Origin: Sphingobium sp. CCH11-B1
Lineage (GTDB): Bacteria > Pseudomonadota > Alphaproteobacteria > Sphingomonadales > Sphingomonadaceae
Direction: 5' to 3'
Length of the DNA: 64,000 nt
Assembly (NCBI RefSeq): GCF_001556865.1
Contig: NZ_LSJY01000112.1
Span: 1-64,000 of the forward strand
Position numbers and translations under genes: made by a program. Under the pieces are notes generated by a model. The model was not told where the DNA came from and made no database searches. It saw only the letters and a program-made list of their open reading frames with translations. Below, one piece after another: positions 37,443 to 45,374 of this stretch (the stretch's first letter is position 1; every line of letters starts with the position of its first letter).

Positions 37443-38039
37443 CTAAAAATATCGTTCACCGATGCGCACGGTGTCGCCCGGCATCACTTCGAGGTCGGGA
37501 GTCAATTTGACCGCCTTCTCCTCTTTTTCTCCCGCACGCTTCAGGAAAACCTTCCCTTTGTTCGCACGATAAGTGAATCCCTCTGCACGAGCGATCGCAT
37601 TCATCACGGTGAGATTACTGGAATATGGATATTCCCCCGGCTTCGCCACTTCACCAAGTATATAGAAGGGACGATAGGTCAGAACGTCCAGACTGACCCT
37701 GGGTTCCTTGAGATAGCCATCAGCAAGGCGTGCCTGGATATCTTCGGTGACGACCTTTTGCGAACGGCCCTTCGCGACGACCTCGCCGATCAGCGGGAGG
37801 GAAAGGGATCCATTGTCCCCTACGATGAATTCGCCCGACAGACTGGGCTCGTTGTAAACGATTATACGCACCTTGTCGGCAACGCCGAGCAGATAGTTGC
37901 CCGAGGAAGGATCGCTGGACGGCGAGGCCGCAGCCTGATCTTGCGCTGCAGCAATTCCATATGACGACCCCGAAAGGACCATCAGGAGAACAGCAATCAG
38001 CGAAAAAAACTTGCGTAGAGCCAGTCTTTTGGATTCCAT
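37443..38039 (-). CDS. Polysaccharide export protein, short OPX type (Wza/GumB-like)
   Basis: 198 residues from the ATG at 38039. A signal peptide without a lipobox Cys ends near AAAQ. It is followed by the Poly_export domain (YLLGVADKVRIIVYNEPSLSGEF, GSLSLPLIGEV) and one SLBB-type domain (RPFYILGEVAKPGEYPY). At this length there is no C-terminal outer-membrane helix like that of E. coli Wza, so a separate beta-barrel is expected and is encoded at 35552. First gene of the export operon that runs to 32685. Confidence 0.9.
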   Translation of the reverse strand: MESKRLALRKFFSLIAVLLMVLSGSSYGIAAAQDQAAASPSSDPSSGNYLLGVADKVRIIVYNEPSLSGEFIVGDNGSLSLPLIGEVVAKGRSQKVVTEDIQARLADGYLKEPRVSLDVLTYRPFYILGEVAKPGEYPYSSNLTVMNAIARAEGFTYRANKGKVFLKRAGEKEEKAVKLTPDLEVMPGDTVRIGERYF

Positions 38040-38290
38040 TTGAGGGGTTACCCATTTCCAATTTGTTGCAAAGCACATATACCACCTGGGGCTTGCCCGC
38101 AAGATCAGCCTAAAAGGCGGAACCTTGCCGGAAAGAATCACCGGATTGCTGTTCAGCTTTTCGAGCCGTCCTTAAAGAAGCCATTCTGCGAACATACCAT
38201 CAAAGAGGTTGTGATTTTTGCAGATGCGAAATAGCTGTGTCATCCTATTGGCGTGAACGACATCATCCCGCAAAGGATATCGGACCCATC
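38040..38290. promoter_or_regulatory. Divergent promoter region of the EPS export and GT genes
   Basis: 251 bases between the OPX gene (minus strand) and the Alg14-like gene (plus strand). It must hold promoters for both. It is AT-richer than its flanks. No defined operator was recognised. Confidence 0.45.
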
Positions 38291-38764
38291 ATGAACGGCA
38301 ACGATACGGCTGTGAGAAAAAAGCGCATCCTTGCGGTGGCTTCCGGCGGCGGCCATTGGGAACAGTTGATGTTGATGCGACCGGCATTCGACGGAAATCA
38401 GGCGTTTTTCGCGACCACGCTCAAAGGCGCGGGCGATCTGGCAGCGTTGCCGCACGTGCACATCGTTCCGGATTGCAACCGCAACAAACCGGTGAAAGCG
38501 GCCATTTCGGCGTTGCGGATCGCCCTTTTGATCCTTCGTTTGCGGCCGGACGTCATCATATCGACCGGCGCGCTGCCCGGAGTCATAGCGCTGGCGATCG
38601 GCCGCAAGACGGGGGCCCGAACGATCTGGGTCGACAGCATCGCCAATGCGGAGGAGTTTTCCATGGCCGGTAAAAAGGCGCAGCGTCATGCCGACCTCTG
38701 GGTCAGCCAATGGCCCAATGTGGCACAGGAGGAAGGCGCAGAATTTCTGGGGTCGGTACTATGA
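38291..38764 (+). CDS. Alg14/PssD-like glycosyltransferase subunit
   Basis: 157 residues from the ATG at 38291. It carries the Alg14 pattern ILAVASGGGHWEQLMLM, LRLRPDVIISTGALPGV and TIWVDSIANAEEFSMAGK. Alg14-type subunits anchor and complete the acceptor side of a split GT28-like enzyme whose donor side is Alg13/PssE. In rhizobia PssDE, and in sphingans the fused SpsK/GelK, add GlcA beta-1,4 to Glc-PP-lipid. The stop overlaps the Alg13-like start by ATGA. Confidence 0.88.
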   Translation: MNGNDTAVRKKRILAVASGGGHWEQLMLMRPAFDGNQAFFATTLKGAGDLAALPHVHIVPDCNRNKPVKAAISALRIALLILRLRPDVIISTGALPGVIALAIGRKTGARTIWVDSIANAEEFSMAGKKAQRHADLWVSQWPNVAQEEGAEFLGSVL

Positions 38765-39231
38765 TCTTCGCGACGGTGGGTACGCAGCTCCCTTTTCCAC
38801 GCTTTCTGGAGGCTGTCGACCGAGTCGCGGGCAGGCGGGGGCTGAAGGTCATCGCCCAGACATGCGATCCAGGTTGTAGCTACGCCCATATGGAAACACA
38901 TGCCACCCTTGCCCCGTCCCAGTTCGACCGTCTGGTGCGGTCGGCCGACATCATCGTCGGTCACGCCGGCATTGGTACGATCCTGAGCGCGGCGCGAGCA
39001 GAAAAGCCCGCCGTGCTGTTCGCAAGACGTGCCGATCTGGGCGAACATCGCAACGATCATCAAATGGCCACGTTGTCGTCGTTTCGCGACCGTCCGGGCA
39101 TCTACGCCGCCACGACGGAAGACGAGCTGGACCATTATATGACCGCGTCCAACCTCAAGCCTTTCACCACGCATGACGTGACGGCCCGGCAACCACTGAT
39201 CGACGGCCTGCGCGCTTTCATCAATCGCTGA
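38761..39231 (+). CDS. Alg13/PssE-like glycosyltransferase subunit
   Basis: 156 residues. It begins MIFATVGTQLPFPRFLEAVD and has the nucleotide-sugar region SADIIVGHAGIGTILSAARAEKPAVLFARRADLGEHRNDHQ, the GT28 C-terminal half. Together with the preceding Alg14-like protein it should form one active transferase. With ugd at 23947 supplying UDP-GlcA, transfer of glucuronate to the primed glucose is the most likely second step of repeat-unit synthesis; this is inference. Confidence 0.88.
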   Translation: MIFATVGTQLPFPRFLEAVDRVAGRRGLKVIAQTCDPGCSYAHMETHATLAPSQFDRLVRSADIIVGHAGIGTILSAARAEKPAVLFARRADLGEHRNDHQMATLSSFRDRPGIYAATTEDELDHYMTASNLKPFTTHDVTARQPLIDGLRAFINR

Positions 39232-39264
39232 AGGGCTGTCCTACAGCATTGCGCCATGCATATT

Positions 39265-39293
39265 ACGGACACTCCCATATGAAGGAGTGCCGT
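39265..39293 (+). promoter_or_regulatory. Hairpin covering the ribosome binding site of the gene at 39294
   Basis: Left arm 39265-39275 and right arm 39284-39293 form ten pairs with a single A bulge (39269) and an 8-base loop. The right arm begins inside AAGGAG, the Shine-Dalgarno at 39282-39287, and ends at the base before the ATG. Folding would hide the binding site. Confidence 0.5.
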
Positions 39294-39743
39294 ATGACAA
39301 GATGGATAGGCTTTGCCCTTCTGGCCTGTTGCGTGGTCGGAAGCAGCGCCGGAGCGCAGTCGGTGCGACTGCCCGGCAACTTCGCGCCGGGGGCGAGCAT
39401 CGGCTATGGCGCCGCCGACGACAACTGGACCGCTGTGACGGAGGCGACACCTTTGCCGACTGCCCCGAAACAGGAATCCCACGTGCTCGTATCGGCCAAT
39501 GCGTCCACAGGGCCGGCAACGCTCTATGGCGGCACCTATGTGGTTACACAGGGATGCGCCGGCTATGGCACCGTCACCCTCCGCTATCGCGGCCCCGATG
39601 GCGCGACGATGCTCCCACTGCTAAGCCGGACCGCTTCCGACAGTAGCGGCGGAACCGTGGTCGCGCTGGGTTCGAACGCGATGGTCGACGCGACGCTCGT
39701 CGGAACCACCGGATGCAACGTCCAGATCGCGAGGTTGCCATGA
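39294..39743 (+). CDS. Small secreted protein upstream of the SGNH hydrolase
   Basis: 149 residues from the ATG at 39294, which has AAGGAG six bases upstream. A signal peptide ends near SAGAQ. The mature part looks beta-rich (ATLYGGTYVVTQGCAGYGTVTLRYRGPDG, GSNAMVDATLVGTTGCNVQI) with two Cys that may form a disulfide. No known domain is recognised. The stop overlaps the hydrolase start by ATGA, implying a periplasmic or surface partnership. Confidence 0.65.
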   Translation: MTRWIGFALLACCVVGSSAGAQSVRLPGNFAPGASIGYGAADDNWTAVTEATPLPTAPKQESHVLVSANASTGPATLYGGTYVVTQGCAGYGTVTLRYRGPDGATMLPLLSRTASDSSGGTVVALGSNAMVDATLVGTTGCNVQIARLP

Positions 39744-41281
39744 TCCGTTTGCTCTCTTCCCTCACGGTTGCCTTCTGCCTGCTGTCCGTCGGTCCTGCCT
39801 TCGCGCAGGTTTTGAGCAGCGCGCCGGTCGCTTACGGCGCGGGATCATCGGACGACCGGATCCCGGCGGCGGCGCGCATGCTGCCGCCGCTTCCGCTGCC
39901 CGCAGGTGCCAAGGTCATGGCGTTTTGCGACAGCCATTCCGCCTTCAACAATGTTGCGGCCAATTCGGGCGTGCTGGCTGCGCCGGTTACGGCGAAAGGT
40001 CTGATCGAGGCGGCATGGTCAATCGATCCACGGTTCAATTTCGACAGCTGGTATGACCCCACTGATCCATGGCGCCGGGCCGATAACGGTTCGATCAACG
40101 CGGTCAGCATCAACGGCGCCAACCAGGGCATACCGTCCGATCATCTGATGAAGGGATCGGTCAGCGACGGGGCAATGACGCGGCTGCGCTACGCCCTGTC
40201 GCGGGATCCGGCGGTCATCATCCTGAACTGCGGCACCAACAGCATCGCGACCGGCGATGTCGTGGGCAGCAACACGCCGGCAGACTCCGCCTATGTCATC
40301 GCCCAGTTGGACAGGATGTTGACGCGCATCCGCCAGCAGGGGGTGTGGACCGTCCTGTCCACCCTTTATCCGCGCGCGGACTGGCCCCAGGGCGACGCAC
40401 GCCACCAGACCACCCGTGAGGTGAATGCGTGGATCCGGGCGCAGAGCATGAGGGAAGGCGTGGCCGGGATCATCGACCCGGCCCCAGCATTGACCAGCGC
40501 CACTAACCCCGATGGCATCGACCAGACGCTGTACATGGATGCGGTTCACCTCAACGCCAAAGGCGTCAATCTGGTGGCCAAGGATTATCTGCTGCCGCTG
40601 CTGCGGACATTGATCGCCCCCGGCAACGTCTTTGACGAAAATGCAGCCAGCAACAATCTTTGGCCCTCCTCGACCTATGGCTTGACCGGAACGGCGGGCA
40701 CCCGGACGGGCGCGGCGACCACGGGATCGGTGGCGACCGGCTATAATCTCTACATGAGCCGGTCAGGCGGCGGATCGACACAGGTGGGCAGCAAGGACAG
40801 CAGCAACGCCACCTTCAATCGACAGATCATCACGATCAGCCCAGGCGCGACCGGCGCATGGGACCAGAGCAGGCTGACATTCCCTGTCCTGGCGACGGGA
40901 TTGCCGCAGGCGGGCCAGTGGGTCCGCGCCTACGTCCGCATAGAGGCGGCGGACGCAAGGTCGGCCGTGCCGGTATTAACGGTTTCGCTGCTCGACGGCG
41001 GCGGCGCGACGATCGTGCAGGCGCAAGCAGGCGTGATCGATAGCAACCAATATGGGTCGGCCCAATATGGCGCGAACCCGCCTTCGGGTCGTGGCGTCTT
41101 CTGGCTGGCGACCAAGCCGTTCCAGGTGCCGCAGGGTGCTATGGTGGCACAGGTAACAACCACGCTGGTCATGAACTTCTGGACCGGTGGCTATACGCCA
41201 GGATCGAGCTTCACGGTGGCGGTGGACCGACCCATCCTGCGCCTGTCAGCCGACCCGCGCCCGGCGTGGAATCTGCCCTGA
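39740..41281 (+). CDS. Secreted SGNH/GDSL-type hydrolase
   Basis: 513 residues with a signal peptide ending PAFAQ. Block I reads AFCDSHS near residue 63 (Cys where the usual motif has Gly before Asp-Ser), block III is NCGTNS near 165 and block V is DAVHLN near 268, so the Ser-Asp-His set is conserved. Residues from about 290 to the end form a separate beta-rich C-terminal domain of about 220 residues. The likely role is removal of O-acetyl or other acyl groups from the EPS; carbohydrate binding by the C-terminal part is a guess. Confidence 0.8.
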   Translation: MIRLLSSLTVAFCLLSVGPAFAQVLSSAPVAYGAGSSDDRIPAAARMLPPLPLPAGAKVMAFCDSHSAFNNVAANSGVLAAPVTAKGLIEAAWSIDPRFNFDSWYDPTDPWRRADNGSINAVSINGANQGIPSDHLMKGSVSDGAMTRLRYALSRDPAVIILNCGTNSIATGDVVGSNTPADSAYVIAQLDRMLTRIRQQGVWTVLSTLYPRADWPQGDARHQTTREVNAWIRAQSMREGVAGIIDPAPALTSATNPDGIDQTLYMDAVHLNAKGVNLVAKDYLLPLLRTLIAPGNVFDENAASNNLWPSSTYGLTGTAGTRTGAATTGSVATGYNLYMSRSGGGSTQVGSKDSSNATFNRQIITISPGATGAWDQSRLTFPVLATGLPQAGQWVRAYVRIEAADARSAVPVLTVSLLDGGGATIVQAQAGVIDSNQYGSAQYGANPPSGRGVFWLATKPFQVPQGAMVAQVTTTLVMNFWTGGYTPGSSFTVAVDRPILRLSADPRPAWNLP

Positions 41282-41291
41282 TCGATTTCAG

Positions 41292-41319
41292 GCGTCCCGG
41301 ACGTGCAGGTCCGGGGCGC
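41292..41319. terminator. Hairpin between convergent genes
   Basis: Arms 41292-41302 (GCGTCCCGGAC) and 41309-41319 give 11 pairs including one G-T, with a 6-base loop. It lies ten bases past the SGNH hydrolase stop and just before the convergent acetyltransferase stop. It lacks a T-run. Confidence 0.6.
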
Positions 41320-41324
41320 GTGGA

Positions 41325-41750
41325 TCATTGTTCGAACCGGCCATAGGGACCGACGCGGATATCGGACCGGACCACTTTGGCGGGATTACCGGCGACGATA
41401 CTGCGCGGCGGAACATCATGTACGACGACCGCGCCAGCGGCAACGATCGACCCTTCGCCGACAGTGACGCCGGGCATGATGAGCGACCGCGCCCCGATGA
41501 AGCAATGTCTTTCGATCCGGGTGTCGCGATAGAGGCGACGGGTGGTATCGTGCGTCAGGATCATCACACCGAGCGCGACATAGCTTTCCTCCGCCACGTG
41601 CACGCCCTTTGGATAGGTCTTGTCGAAATGGGTGCTAAGCGAAAATTCGGCGGTGGGATGGATATCCATGCCCCACACCCGGTTGAACCACAGGCGTTTC
41701 GCGCCAACCACCACCGTGCGCAGCTTTTTCAGCTTATTAAGGCTTGCCAT
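41325..41750 (-). CDS. Left-handed beta-helix acyltransferase (hexapeptide repeat)
   Basis: 141 residues. It has hexapeptide repeats (FIGARSLIMPGVTVGEGSIVAAGAVVVHDVPPRSIVAGNPAKVV), the hallmark of trimeric acetyltransferases, and a His in ILTHDTT suited to catalysis. It would O-acetylate a sugar of the EPS repeat or a lipid-linked intermediate with acetyl-CoA. It is the last gene of the minus-strand run that starts with the flippase at 49040. Confidence 0.87.
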   Translation of the reverse strand: MASLNKLKKLRTVVVGAKRLWFNRVWGMDIHPTAEFSLSTHFDKTYPKGVHVAEESYVALGVMILTHDTTRRLYRDTRIERHCFIGARSLIMPGVTVGEGSIVAAGAVVVHDVPPRSIVAGNPAKVVRSDIRVGPYGRFEQ

Positions 41751-41777
41751 GGACGATTCGACACCTTGTCTAGGAGA

Positions 41778-43136
41778 TCATGAAGTACGCAGCACCCCGA
41801 CCTGATAAGGCTGGCGCGGGCGCGGCACGCGCGTGGCTCCGGAGGCCAGCACAAGCACGACGCACATGTCCGCCCAGAGCGGGAAATAGAGGATCGACGG
41901 GAACGGATCGGTATATTGCACTTCCGTCATCGAGCGCACCAGCAGCAGGATGACAAGGCCCATAATTGCCGGACCCAGCGGATGCCGGGTGGTCAATATG
42001 AGGCGCAACGTGTGATAGATATTGCGAACCACGATGGCGATCATGATGCCCAGACCGGCAAGGCCCAATTGAAGCCACAGGTCGAGCCAGCTGTTGTGCG
42101 AATGGCCGACGGCATAGCCAAGCTGGCGCCAGATCGAGTTGCGGGCAGGGTTGTCGGCGGTCCAGAAGGCATAGCCAAATCCCCGGATGGGATGCGCCTC
42201 AAGTGTGCGGATGGCAATTTCCCACACATCCGTTCGGCCGGTAAGAGTGGCGTCCCGGCCTGCCATGCCAAACAGCAGGTCAGACACGGCATATGCAAGT
42301 AGGCCCAGCATGGCGAGAGACAGGATGGCCAGCAGGATGAGCAGGATCCGTGTTTCCATCTTCGCGCGCTGAATCATCGTCATGAAGGCGATCACGGCGA
42401 TCGCCTGCGCCAGGCTGGCTGCTGCCGTGCCGGATTGCGACATGATGACGATAAACACGCAGCCCAATGCGGTCACCGCCGCCAGCGGCAGGCTGACGCC
42501 ATTCATCCGCCATGCGGCATAGGTCACGACTGCGCCGATGGCGAACATGATCCCGGTCAGGTTCTTCTGGATCATCGCGCCGCGCCAGGCAAGGTCATAG
42601 GCCCCCCCGATGCGACCGACGCCCATGCCCGGCTCGAGGATGCAGACCAAGATCGAGAGGATGACGCTGACCAGAAAGGCGACCGTCATCAGGCGCAAGA
42701 TCTTCGCCGGCCCGTACAGTTGCGGAAAAATGATCGCGAAGATCGTGAACGGCATCAGCCGTGCGGCGCGCTGGATACTCATCACCGGGTCGAAGGCCCA
42801 GAGCGCGGACAGGAAGGCGACGGCAATCAGACCATAGGCCAGGAAGTCATGACGGAACCGGTTGCCGGTTTGCACTGTCTTCCACACGAAAAAGGCAGCG
42901 ATCATCATGATAATGATGAGACTGACGGTGGTCACCGGGAACGGCAGCGCCGTATATCCCTCCGCACCGATCTTGGAAGGCAACGACACGTAGGATTCGA
43001 ACGGAAAGAAACAGCCGTAAATGGGTGAGATCAATATGAGGATCGCGATGAAATCCATCACGATGTCGCTCGGCTTCCTCGGCCGCTCCACCGGCGCATC
43101 CGAATCCATCATGGTCGCTCCATTCACCGATTTCAC
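41778..43136 (-). CDS. O-antigen ligase/EPS polymerase family membrane protein
   Basis: 452 residues with about 11 membrane segments. The large periplasmic loop contains GRTDVWEIAIRTLEAHPIRGFGYAFW and later VGHSHNSWLDLWLQLGLAG, the conserved R...G-x-G and H-N pattern of Wzy_C proteins such as ExoQ. It is the better candidate for the repeat-unit polymerase because it is embedded in the GT operon. The start overlaps the stop of the acyltransferase gene by ATGA. Confidence 0.85.
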   Translation of the reverse strand: MKSVNGATMMDSDAPVERPRKPSDIVMDFIAILILISPIYGCFFPFESYVSLPSKIGAEGYTALPFPVTTVSLIIIMMIAAFFVWKTVQTGNRFRHDFLAYGLIAVAFLSALWAFDPVMSIQRAARLMPFTIFAIIFPQLYGPAKILRLMTVAFLVSVILSILVCILEPGMGVGRIGGAYDLAWRGAMIQKNLTGIMFAIGAVVTYAAWRMNGVSLPLAAVTALGCVFIVIMSQSGTAAASLAQAIAVIAFMTMIQRAKMETRILLILLAILSLAMLGLLAYAVSDLLFGMAGRDATLTGRTDVWEIAIRTLEAHPIRGFGYAFWTADNPARNSIWRQLGYAVGHSHNSWLDLWLQLGLAGLGIMIAIVVRNIYHTLRLILTTRHPLGPAIMGLVILLLVRSMTEVQYTDPFPSILYFPLWADMCVVLVLASGATRVPRPRQPYQVGVLRTS

Positions 43137-44257
43137 GCTTCGCCGGCAGCGCGACGCGCAGACCCCCGCTGCATCAAGAAAGTGGCGGCCATCGTCAAGC
43201 GCTTCTCCACCAAGAGGTGATAAAGGCTGCCCGCGACCAGCGCCCCGGCGAACATCAGGAACACCGTCAGTTCAATGGGCAGCAACCGCCCCAGCGCCAG
43301 CCGGATAGCGTGCGCGGCCACCAGGACCGCCAACGGATGGATGAGATATAGCGAATAAGACGCCGCGCCCAGGAAAGACATGGGCCGGGGCACGGGCACG
43401 GCCCTGCGCCGTTCCAGTTCAACGGCGCCCAGCACGAACAGGACGGACGCTGTGCCGAAGACGAGCCGGCCACGCAGCGAAACATCCTGTATGTGGGGAG
43501 CGAACCACATGAAGCCGACGAACAGAACCGTGCCCGCGATCATCATGAACATCGGGGCCGGCAGACGCGGATATCGGCGCAGAAGCGCCGCCGCCGTCAT
43601 CCCCATGACGAATTCGAGGTTGAAGGGACTGAACAGGAAACTGAGTGGGAAGACCGGTTCCATGCTGAGTTGGACAACGACGATTGCCGCCGCCCAAAGC
43701 CAGAACAACATGATCTTGTCCCGGCCCTTGAGCAGCACGATCAGGAACAAGGCGTAGAAGAATATCTCGAACGTCAAAGTCCAGGCGACGCCCAGAACGG
43801 GATGTTCGGGCGAAGGGATGAGAAAGATCGATTGGAGAATGTGGAGCGGATCATTTTCCAGCGGGTCGCGCGGATCCGGGAACAACGCATGTCCAATGAT
43901 CAGCGGGAACAGCAGTCCCCAATAGGGCGGGAAGATGCGGAAGAAGCGCTTGGCCGCATAGCCGCCCAGCGTTTCGGGCCGTCCCATGTCGCGCCAGTGG
44001 ACCCAGGTGATGATGAAGCCACTGAGGACGAAGAAGAAATCTACACCCACATTGAAGTTACGGAAATGCTGGGCAAATGGCTCCACGCCGTAGAAACGAG
44101 GCTCGGCCAGCATGCTGCCGATATGGTGAAATACCACCAGCATCGCCGCGACGCCGCGCGCCGCCTCGATCAACTGGAATTTTGGCTTGGTAGGAGGCGT
44201 GGATGCCAAGCGACCTGTTTCCTCAGCCCGATGTGATGCGGTTGAAAAGCGCCGCAT
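43133..44257 (-). CDS. Acyltransferase family 3 (OafA-like)
   Basis: 374 residues with about ten membrane segments. The family signature is EAARGVAAMLVVFHHIGS, containing the catalytic His, and FFVLSGFIITW follows. Such enzymes carry acetyl or succinyl groups across the inner membrane onto polysaccharides. A start at 44257 would overlap the upstream GT gene by 35 bases, while its stop overlaps the polymerase gene; a later start is possible but would lose charged N-terminal residues only. Confidence 0.88.
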   Translation of the reverse strand: MRRFSTASHRAEETGRLASTPPTKPKFQLIEAARGVAAMLVVFHHIGSMLAEPRFYGVEPFAQHFRNFNVGVDFFFVLSGFIITWVHWRDMGRPETLGGYAAKRFFRIFPPYWGLLFPLIIGHALFPDPRDPLENDPLHILQSIFLIPSPEHPVLGVAWTLTFEIFFYALFLIVLLKGRDKIMLFWLWAAAIVVVQLSMEPVFPLSFLFSPFNLEFVMGMTAAALLRRYPRLPAPMFMMIAGTVLFVGFMWFAPHIQDVSLRGRLVFGTASVLFVLGAVELERRRAVPVPRPMSFLGAASYSLYLIHPLAVLVAAHAIRLALGRLLPIELTVFLMFAGALVAGSLYHLLVEKRLTMAATFLMQRGSARRAAGEA

Positions 44258-45374
44258 AATCAGCGGCGCAGCGTTGAACCGAAAAATGACGCCCGCGCCG
44301 GATCAGCCTGTCTGCGTCGTCGGGATCGGCAATGCTGGCGAGGATGGCGTCCGCCAGAGCATCATCGTCCCCGACCGGAACCAGCCTGCCATAGGCACCG
44401 CCATCCAGAATTTCGGCGGGACCGTGGGGGCAATCGGTACTGACGACCGGCGTCCCAACCGCCAGTGCTTCGACAAGGACATTGCCGAACCCTTCAAAGC
44501 GGGAGGACATCACGAAAACGGACGCCTTCCGAACCGCGGGCAGCGGGTTGGCGAGGAAACCGGGCAGGGCCACACGGTCGGAAAGGCCATGTTCTTCGAT
44601 CCACGCCTCCAACGCGGGCCGTTCTTCGCCTTCGCCCAGGATCATGAGTCGCGCATCGGACCGTTCCGCAAGACGGCCGAACGCACGCAGCAGAGACGGA
44701 AAGTCCTTTTGCGGCACCAGGCGACCCATGCCGACGATGACCGGGGGTGACCCGGGACGGAACCATGGATGATCCCAGTCCCGTTGCGATCGGGCGTCAA
44801 AATGCTCATCTATGACGCCATTGTGGATGACGTCGATGGACTCACGCCGTATCCCGGCGGTTTTCGCAAGATCATCGGCCACGCCTTCCGACACGGCGAC
44901 GATGGCGTCCGCGTGCGGCAATATCCGACGGTAGAGAGCGGGAATGACGCGCCATTGGGCCGACCGGCGCTTGACCTGTTGGGACAGGGCGTTGTGCTGC
45001 GTCACCACGACTCGCGTCGGCGCACGCGCCAGCATCTTCGCGACCACCGCGATGATGTTCATATGTTCCATGTTGGAAATCAGCACATCAGGCGGGTTTC
45101 GACGCAGATGACGAACCAGCTTGGGCAGTGCGGCCAGCGTACGAGACGCCTCCAGCACATGCACGGATACATCGGACGGCACCGTGCCCATCAGCGCGCC
45201 CCCCTCCTGATCCAGCAGAAAACTGGGCTTTATGCCCAGACTGCGAAACGGCGCGACGAGGAGCGTATGAAGCCTTTCAGCACCGCCGCCGGACAGGTCC
45301 GGAAAATAGCTGGCGGCGGTCAACCGTCGGGCACCCCCATCCGAAAGCTTGAGACCAACAGACATGTTCGTCAA
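44223..45374 (-). CDS. Glycosyltransferase family 4 protein
   Basis: 383 residues, GT-B fold. The acceptor side begins with SYFPDLSGGGAERL. The donor side has VGMGRLVPQKDFPSLL and the E-x7-E motif EGFGNVLVE near residue 291. It should be a retaining transferase that adds one sugar to the lipid-linked repeat unit on the cytosolic face. The donor sugar cannot be predicted. Both ends overlap neighbouring genes. Confidence 0.9.
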   Translation of the reverse strand: MTNMSVGLKLSDGGARRLTAASYFPDLSGGGAERLHTLLVAPFRSLGIKPSFLLDQEGGALMGTVPSDVSVHVLEASRTLAALPKLVRHLRRNPPDVLISNMEHMNIIAVVAKMLARAPTRVVVTQHNALSQQVKRRSAQWRVIPALYRRILPHADAIVAVSEGVADDLAKTAGIRRESIDVIHNGVIDEHFDARSQRDWDHPWFRPGSPPVIVGMGRLVPQKDFPSLLRAFGRLAERSDARLMILGEGEERPALEAWIEEHGLSDRVALPGFLANPLPAVRKASVFVMSSRFEGFGNVLVEALAVGTPVVSTDCPHGPAEILDGGAYGRLVPVGDDDALADAILASIADPDDADRLIRRGRHFSVQRCAADYAALFNRITSG

